In this document: positions 59,318 through 64,000 of the stretch, piece after piece | How positions within the stretch are numbered: position 1 is the first letter of the stretch | Layout of the letters: the number at the start of each line of letters is the position of its first letter | NCBI GenBank assembly: GCA_019918135.1 | Contig: WBZZ01002063.1 | Location: 32,501 to 96,500 of the forward strand | DNA: 64,000 nt | Direction: 5' to 3' | Source of the DNA: Paulinella micropora | Taxonomy: Eukaryota > Cercozoa > Imbricatea > Euglyphida > Paulinellidae | Position numbers and translations under genes: made by a program | Notes under the pieces: generated by a model | What the model saw: only the letters and a program-made list of their open reading frames with translations | Databases searched by the model: none | Told to the model about the DNA's origin: nothing

Positions 59318-59929
59318 TTACTGTCGTTTCTTCCCACCACAAGTCCTACACACCGCCTTTGCACCAGCATCACAAGCACTACTTTGGCCTCGCAGGCTAA
59401 CAGAGCTCTGCTCGGACATGTACGCGCAGAGCTTTTCCAGGTAAGCGATCACTTGCAACGTATCCTTCCGCGCGCTCCAATCTCGCAGCACTACCACCAG
59501 CAAGCGTAACGCATTTTCCCCCAGCTGCAAACAGGCGTCGTAATGCCAAGCGTTCCCGTCGCGGATGTTTTCAAGCTTTTTCAGCCATGCCGCGGGCAAT
59601 ACTAGACTGTTTCTACTCTCCAAAAACCTTGTCAGGACCCCTGCGAAGATTTCCTTTTCCAAATGCACTGCGGCGAGCCCGTCTCTGACGAATGGGCGAA
59701 ACAACAACGGAGATTTCTTCTCGTAACATAATGCGTGAATGGACCCAGAACCCGAGCCATCGTGTACAAAGTGGATCCGACTACCTCCGCATATCAGGCT
59801 ACGACCATAATGAAAGGAGAAAAGGGCGTTTTCGCAGAATCGACCCAGGACCTGAGCGTAGTCACCTCTGGGTCTACGTCCATTGTGACAGGGGACTGGG
59901 TTGAATCTGAGAAACAAGTGCAAGAGCAA
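59318..59929 (-). CDS. Hypothetical protein, about 200 aa
   Basis: Frame MLLHLFLRFNPVPCHNGRRP onward. The part from about residue 60 looks coding: IHALCYEKKSPLLFRPFVRD, LEKEIFAGVLTRFLESRNSL, WHYDACLQLGENALRLLVVV, VIAYLEKLCAYMSEQ, ending with a CDAGAKAVCRTCGGKKRQ cysteine cluster. The first 40-60 codons overlap the opposite-strand HNH gene, so the true start is uncertain and could be downstream. No family recognised. Confidence 0.5.
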   Translation of the reverse strand: MLLHLFLRFNPVPCHNGRRPRGDYAQVLGRFCENALFSFHYGRSLICGGSRIHFVHDGSGSGSIHALCYEKKSPLLFRPFVRDGLAAVHLEKEIFAGVLTRFLESRNSLVLPAAWLKKLENIRDGNAWHYDACLQLGENALRLLVVVLRDWSARKDTLQVIAYLEKLCAYMSEQSSVSLRGQSSACDAGAKAVCRTCGGKKRQ

Positions 59930-60553
59930 CCAAAGGTTGCAAAACTAACATTCCCAGCAAGCACTGGTGCAGTCTCAGAGTTGTGTCCGCAAGGGCAACT
60001 GCAAAAAGACGCCGGTGCGGGGCCAGCCGTTCCCTCCCGCAAAAAGCTCATAACCCCTGATGAATTTATGTTGCTGGAGGACGAAATCAGCCTGACGCAA
60101 GGTAAGCTGCATCTGGAGCGCGCCTTGGCTGATATGCGGGAACTCTACCCAGCGCACGAAGTTGACTGCGAGCCTTTGTACCTTGGTTTCATTCAACCGC
60201 TTACCAACCTGCCACACAAAGTGAGCCCGGCGCAGGCACGAGATTGGGTGCTGAAAAACCGCCATCATCATCAGCTAACTAATTACTTTGATAAGGATGG
60301 TAAGCGCAAGCTTGCCTTCCATATTGATCACATTCTGCCCCGCCGCTTCGGAGGCTTTGATCACCCGCGCAACTACGCCATTATGCCGGAAATCTTTAAC
60401 CAGATATTTGGCTCATGGTTTTTGCCAGCCAAGGCGCGCTACATCGGGCAGACGGCTATGAGAGAGATGCTCCAATTTACTGAGTACATTCGAAGAAAAG
60501 GGCTAGAAACGTTGGATCTTAGCGACTTGCCAAGAATAAACTACGGATGCTAG
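59810..60553 (+). CDS. HNH endonuclease-domain protein
   Basis: First ATG of the frame at 59810 (MKGEKGVFAESTQDLSVV); 247 aa. Middle: PDEFMLLEDEISLTQGKLHL, YLGFIQPLTNLPHKVSPAQA. The HNH motif is LAFHIDHILPRRFGGFDHPR followed by NYAIMPEIFNQ: His-Ile-Asp-His, Gly-Gly-x-Asp, Asn, as in HNH nucleases of mobile introns and giant viruses. The C-terminal helices (ARYIGQTAMREMLQFTEYIR) end in YGC. Predicted to nick or cut DNA; the target is unknown. About 120 bp overlap the divergent gene at 59318-59929. Confidence 0.75.
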   Translation: MKGEKGVFAESTQDLSVVTSGSTSIVTGDWVESEKQVQEQPKVAKLTFPASTGAVSELCPQGQLQKDAGAGPAVPSRKKLITPDEFMLLEDEISLTQGKLHLERALADMRELYPAHEVDCEPLYLGFIQPLTNLPHKVSPAQARDWVLKNRHHHQLTNYFDKDGKRKLAFHIDHILPRRFGGFDHPRNYAIMPEIFNQIFGSWFLPAKARYIGQTAMREMLQFTEYIRRKGLETLDLSDLPRINYGC

Positions 60554-60878
60554 AGTGCTGTGCAAATGTGTGTGTGTGTCGCCAAAAAAGGCTTCCTTCT
60601 CTTCTCTATTAAAATCTCAAAGTTCTTCTCAATTCTTGTTCACTTTGTAATAGTATCGCCGCAAGCGCCGTCGGCCTGGACCATTTCTAGCATTTCCTTC
60701 CTCTTTGCCCACTTGTCCCACTACCCCCCCCCCCCCCCCCTAGCTTTAGAGCCTCCTCTATCTTCTTGTTAGTCTCGTTTGTGAACGAAAAGTGGGTGAG
60801 AGAAGCTAAAGAGGAGGGAAGGGGGGGGGGGGGAGGAAAATGGCAAGGGAGACCCCCCGCCACCTCTCCCCTTCGTGC

Positions 60879-60909
<31 letters not shown>

Positions 60910-61006
60910 CCAGTGCTTTGCTCGACCTCTCTCTTGTTCCTTGAGCGGAAAAGAAAAAAGAATAACAAGTGCTAGGAGCACACAGAAAAGGGGAGCGGAG
61001 GTGGAG
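60554..61006. other. Non-coding, C/G tracts
   Basis: C tracts at 60725-60740 and 60880-60895, a G tract at 60822-60832, (CA)n at 60895-60908. No gene. Confidence 0.6.
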
Positions 61007-61736
61007 ATGGAGTGGCCACAATCGATGGAGACCGTCGGAGAAAAAGTCCCGGCCGGGGGTCGTAAACGAGCGTGGCTGGCAGAGTGTCGCGAGCTGAACA
61101 AACAGCTAGTCAGAGCCGTTTGTGAAGAAGCGCGCGAAGCTGGCGCAGCTGCCCTTGCCGGAGTTGCAACAAGAAATATTTTCGCTGCGCAAGTTGGCGG
61201 CAAGGCCCCCGGCAGCCTTGGACCAAGTGTTGTGCCCGGCGGTTCTTGGTCTGGTGTTGTCGTACGTGCTAGGTGAGCAGAGCCCAGCCGCGGCCGACGC
61301 GCGCGCTCGGTACTACCGGGAGGCGGCGGGTATATCGCGGGTGTGTCGCGCGTTCCAGAGCGCGGCGGAGGCGCGGGTCACGCGACCTAGCTACCAGGAT
61401 CAGCTCAGCAGCCTGGTGTTTTACGATTTGCTAGGGTGCAAGGAGTGGTCGGACTGGGAGACGGTGAAACGAGTCGCGCTATCACTTGTGATGGAGGTCC
61501 CCTCGCGCAGGATTCACAAGGGGGTCAGCTACAGGTGCAGAGACTATAAGCTGCGCGAGCTCTTTGAAGGCTGCATGCGCATGACTCCTCCCAGGATGGT
61601 GACGCAAGTGCTTTCCAGGCGGGTGTGCGAAGTGGTAGCGCCCAAGGTTGAATGGTCGAGGCTAGGACCCCGGATAGTATCGCTGAGAGAAAAAAAAGCT
61701 TTCGTGGAAAAGAGGCACAAAAAAAACTTGTTTTAA
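61007..61736 (+). CDS. Possible F-box-like protein
   Basis: ATG 61007 (MEWPQSMETVGEKVPAGGRK). The first frame gives RAWLAECRELNKQLVRAVCE; the second (from about 61130 to 61736) gives LPELQQEIFSLRKLAARPPA, AVLGLVLSYVLGEQSPAAAD, YYREAAGISRVCRAFQSAAE, FYDLLGCKEWSDWETVKRVA, VTQVLSRRVCEVVAPKVEWS. The LGLVLSYV...ISRVCRAFQ pattern resembles an F-box but the alignment is weak. The gene lies in two frames. Confidence 0.45.
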
Positions 61737-62009
61737 ATTGCAATCGTTTTAGAAAAGAAAAAAGGAAATTATCTCTAGTCACATTCGTAGCTAGCTTGGC
61801 AGACTGAGGCTGCTGCTCTCCTGCTACTAGCGCTGGCCTCTGTCCCTCCCTCCCCTCCCTCTCCCCCCGCCGCCAAATGTTGTCCTGCCCTTAAACAAAG
61901 CAAAGCTTTGGGAACGGAGGGGGCCCTTTTTTTTATATTCACCTTGTCCCCCATTTGCTGGACAGGAACGTGCGCAGAGACAAAAGAAAAGAGTCGCCAG
62001 ATTTCAGGC

Positions 62010-63355
62010 ATGGACGTGAGCAGCTGTACCTATCGTGGCTGTGACGGACCAAGTGCGAAACGAGCAGACTACCTGCCGGCGAGTTGTACACGATGCTTCG
62101 CGGCGGCCTATTGTGGACGCAAGTGCCAGGTTGCTGACTGGAGGGCGGGACACAAGCGGGCGTGCAAGCGCAGCCCGCTGGCCGACGTAGCGCTGTCGTC
62201 GAGCCCTAGCGTGGTAGTGTGGCTTGCGTCGCACGTCCAGAGCCAAACAGGTGTGCGGTACTTCAGGTTGTGCCTGCAGTCCTTTGTGTCGACTCTTCCT
62301 TCCACCGCCGAGGCCAAGGATTGCCGCGGCTGGTGCTGGCTGAGCCTTTCGGCCGCATCAGTTGAGCTGAAAGAAGGCGTGGAGGAGCTGCTAATGTCTC
62401 GACAGTGTGGAGACAATTCCCGTTTGCGGCAAATGTCACGACAGCAGGCTCTCGCAGCTGGAGCACTTTGCCTTTTTGCGCGCGTTGACGCTGCGTACGC
62501 AGGCGCACGACCTCCGGCTGCAGTGGGTCTCGACGACAGACGACGACGATCTTTGGCATCACGGACGCTACGACATGTACTACCAGAGCCTCCTGCATGT
62601 GGCAGACGGCGCCGGGGCTGCGAGACCAAATTGTCTCGCTGTGCGCCCCTTACTTTGTCGCGCCTTTGACAGCGGCGCTCAGAGATTCTGTAGCAAAGCC
62701 AGAAGAGGTGGAGCGGGCGCTCGCCGCCCAGCAACTCGAGGTACGTACCACAGAAGAGGGCATAGGGGGCTTTGCCTGGAAGAGTGAGTTGTGGTCATAC
62801 TTGGTGCCATTCCGTGTCCTGAACGAATACTTTGCGCGGCAGCGACAGCCCGCTCTTTTGCGGCACCCGTTAGCGGACGTGGACATTCGTTCTTTCATCA
62901 CGTCGCACCCCGGCTTTGCAGACAACGGGGGCAAGACTGCTTTTATCCCGGTGCCGCTGCCAAGCAGTTGGTGCTACTTCTACCGCCAACTGTCGCGCGA
63001 GGGCAAGCTGTGGGAGGTGGAGCCCTGGCCCGGCAAACAGGCGCTGCGGGCTCGGTATGAGCGCCTCTTGCTCATGGTCACGGAACCTAGCCAGCTCTCG
63101 GTGTGGCACTGGTTCAAGCAGATGGTCACTCTTTTCTGGATGCAGTACCGTTGGGACAGGCCAAACGAGAAGATTTCCCTGGTGCTAGAGGGGCTTAGGC
63201 AAGTATGTCGCCCGCGCGTAGAAAGAGGCTCGGTGATTGACAAGGTGTTTGCAAAAATGGTGCCGGAGCTGCTGCGCTTGCTCGAAGGGCCGTTGGCCAG
63301 CACTGGCCCCCTAGTTGCTGACAACCGTCCGTCCATGCAAGCTTACAAAGTGTAA
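62010..63355 (+). CDS. MYND-type zinc-finger protein, long
   Basis: ATG 62010 (MDVSSCTYRGCDGPSAKRAD). MYND finger at residues 6-50: CTYRGC, SCTRCFAAAYCGRKCQVADW, then RAGHKRACKRSP. Helical sequence follows (VQSQTGVRYFRLCLQSFVST), continuing through two further frames: CGKCHDSRLSQLEHFAFLRA, then LRDQIVSLCAPYFVAPLTAA, SELWSYLVPFRVLNEYFARQ, FIPVPLPSSWCYFYRQLSRE, LSVWHWFKQMVTLFWMQYRW, ending SMQAYKV. About 450 codons. The same CxxC-type finger is in the gene at 24200. About two breaks or introns. The partner of the finger is unknown. Confidence 0.65.
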
Positions 63356-63399
63356 CAAGGTCTTTCTTCGAGGGTTCTTGAACCGCGTTCAAAACCTTT

Positions 63400-63996
63400 T
63401 CAGATTTCTGAAAATATCGCGCTAACCCGGCGTTTATGCTCAAGCGCCGCGAGAACGATCGTAGGTATTAGAAAGGCCACTACCAAAGAAGCGAAGCAAC
63501 AAGTCATCTGATTACAATATGTCCCCTTGCCTTTGCTGGCATGTCGTTCTACGAATTCGATCGCAACCGCAAGTATAAAGAAAAAACTCATTAATATCAC
63601 ACAAGCCAAAAAGGCAGCGTTAGCGCTTTTGAGGTCAAAGACGAAACTGAAAGCTGTCTCATAAGCAATCTCGGCGCCATTAATTCTGTCATCTACGCTC
63701 AAGCACCTCAATTGGATCGTGAACGGCGGCGCCTCGACGCTTTGATTACGGTCGTCAACGTAGAGATACTCGATGAACCCACTTTTTCGACTCCAATCTT
63801 TGTCTATTATGTACTTGTGGCCCACCTTCCCGTCCGCTTCCACCTTCATCAGCGGATGCGGGTGTACGCTGCAACGCAGAAGCCCATGGCAGTGAGCTTT
63901 TTGCAACGGCGCTTTCAGTGCTTTGTCTTCGACTTGCTGGAACTCGCAGGCTGCCTGGGCAACGGATGTCAACGCTAAGACCATGGCTAGCCACAT
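63400..63996 (-). CDS. Secreted/membrane protein with signal peptide and two TM segments
   Basis: 198 aa, MWLAMVLALTSVAQAACEFQ, a clear signal peptide with AQA-A cleavage. The ectodomain (KAHCHGLLRCSVHPHPLMKV, KYIIDKDWSRKSGFIEYLYV, FTIQLRCLSVDDRINGAEIA) is beta-like with several cysteines. Two membrane helices follow (ANAAFLACVILMSFFFILAV and CFASLVVAFLIPTIVLAALE), with a short cytoplasmic end. Single open frame; the start is 4 bases from the window edge. No family recognised. Confidence 0.62.
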   Translation of the reverse strand: MWLAMVLALTSVAQAACEFQQVEDKALKAPLQKAHCHGLLRCSVHPHPLMKVEADGKVGHKYIIDKDWSRKSGFIEYLYVDDRNQSVEAPPFTIQLRCLSVDDRINGAEIAYETAFSFVFDLKSANAAFLACVILMSFFFILAVAIEFVERHASKGKGTYCNQMTCCFASLVVAFLIPTIVLAALEHKRRVSAIFSEI

Positions 63997-64000
63997 TTTG

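Noticed and set aside
1-64000. tRNA or rRNA genes
   Set aside because: I saw no cloverleaf with the conserved GGTTCRANNCC context (the GGTTCGAGCTGG at 17731 lies inside a G/C hairpin without tRNA arms) and no rRNA-like block.
1-64000. Bacterial plasmid or prophage origin
   Set aside because: No ribosome-binding-site or operon pattern in the backbone; F-box, MYND, RING and intron signals and microsatellites are eukaryotic or giant-virus features.

Overview
The window is a mosaic of two kinds of DNA. A GC-rich backbone (about 6.1-15.2, 17.5-26.2 and 47.2-64 kb) has long poly-C/poly-G tracts between genes. Its genes are typical of eukaryotes and of nucleocytoplasmic large DNA viruses: F-box, F-box/LRR, MYND and RING proteins, an HNH nuclease, an alpha/beta hydrolase, a ribonucleotide reductase small-chain remnant, a D5-like SF3 helicase and a very long trimeric-fibre-like gene. 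AT-rich blocks sit in this backbone (1-6.08, 15.58-about 17.4 and 26.24-47.24 kb) and carry genes of Polinton-like viruses. Probable GT-AG introns, eukaryote-type domains and microsatellites argue against a bacterium. I read it as protist-type eukaryotic DNA with a possible endogenised large-virus segment, or a giant-virus genome; the sequence alone does not decide. Many backbone genes are spread over two or more frames, so decay, introns or homopolymer errors in the assembly are all possible.

The clearest object is a Polinton-like element (E2) of 21,000 bp at 26241-47240. It has perfect 90-bp terminal inverted repeats and a 6-bp target duplication (tctgtg). It carries a retroviral-type integrase, a fibre with a C-terminal S74-type chaperone, an A32-like packaging ATPase, an adenain-like protease, penton and major capsid proteins, two ExoX-C-like proteins and a protein-primed family B DNA polymerase. 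It lies about 20 codons into a backbone gene. Identical ends and mostly open genes point to a young insertion; I count roughly five to seven breaks. E1 (1-6.08 kb) is a truncated, rearranged relative that runs off the left edge and abuts the ribonucleotide reductase remnant. E3 (15.58-about 17.4 kb) is a short fragment of a more distant lineage.

The most unusual observation is an intergenic module of about 145 bp made of two hairpins. It occurs twice in E1 and twice in E2, with compensatory changes in the stems. It stands before the penton gene in both, but before the ATPase only in E1 and before the Lys/Glu-rich gene only in E2. The other junction in each element has a short TATATA motif instead, so the module looks like an exchangeable expression signal.

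Other notable items are an F-box protein fused to two CoiA-like nuclease domains (17.9-20.0 kb), a tandem array of alpha/beta-hydrolase gene copies whose intact version lacks the nucleophile elbow (54.4-57.5 kb), a candidate two-intron gene inside E2 (27.4-27.95 kb), and recurring poly-C-linked and palindromic intergenic repeats in the right 16 kb.
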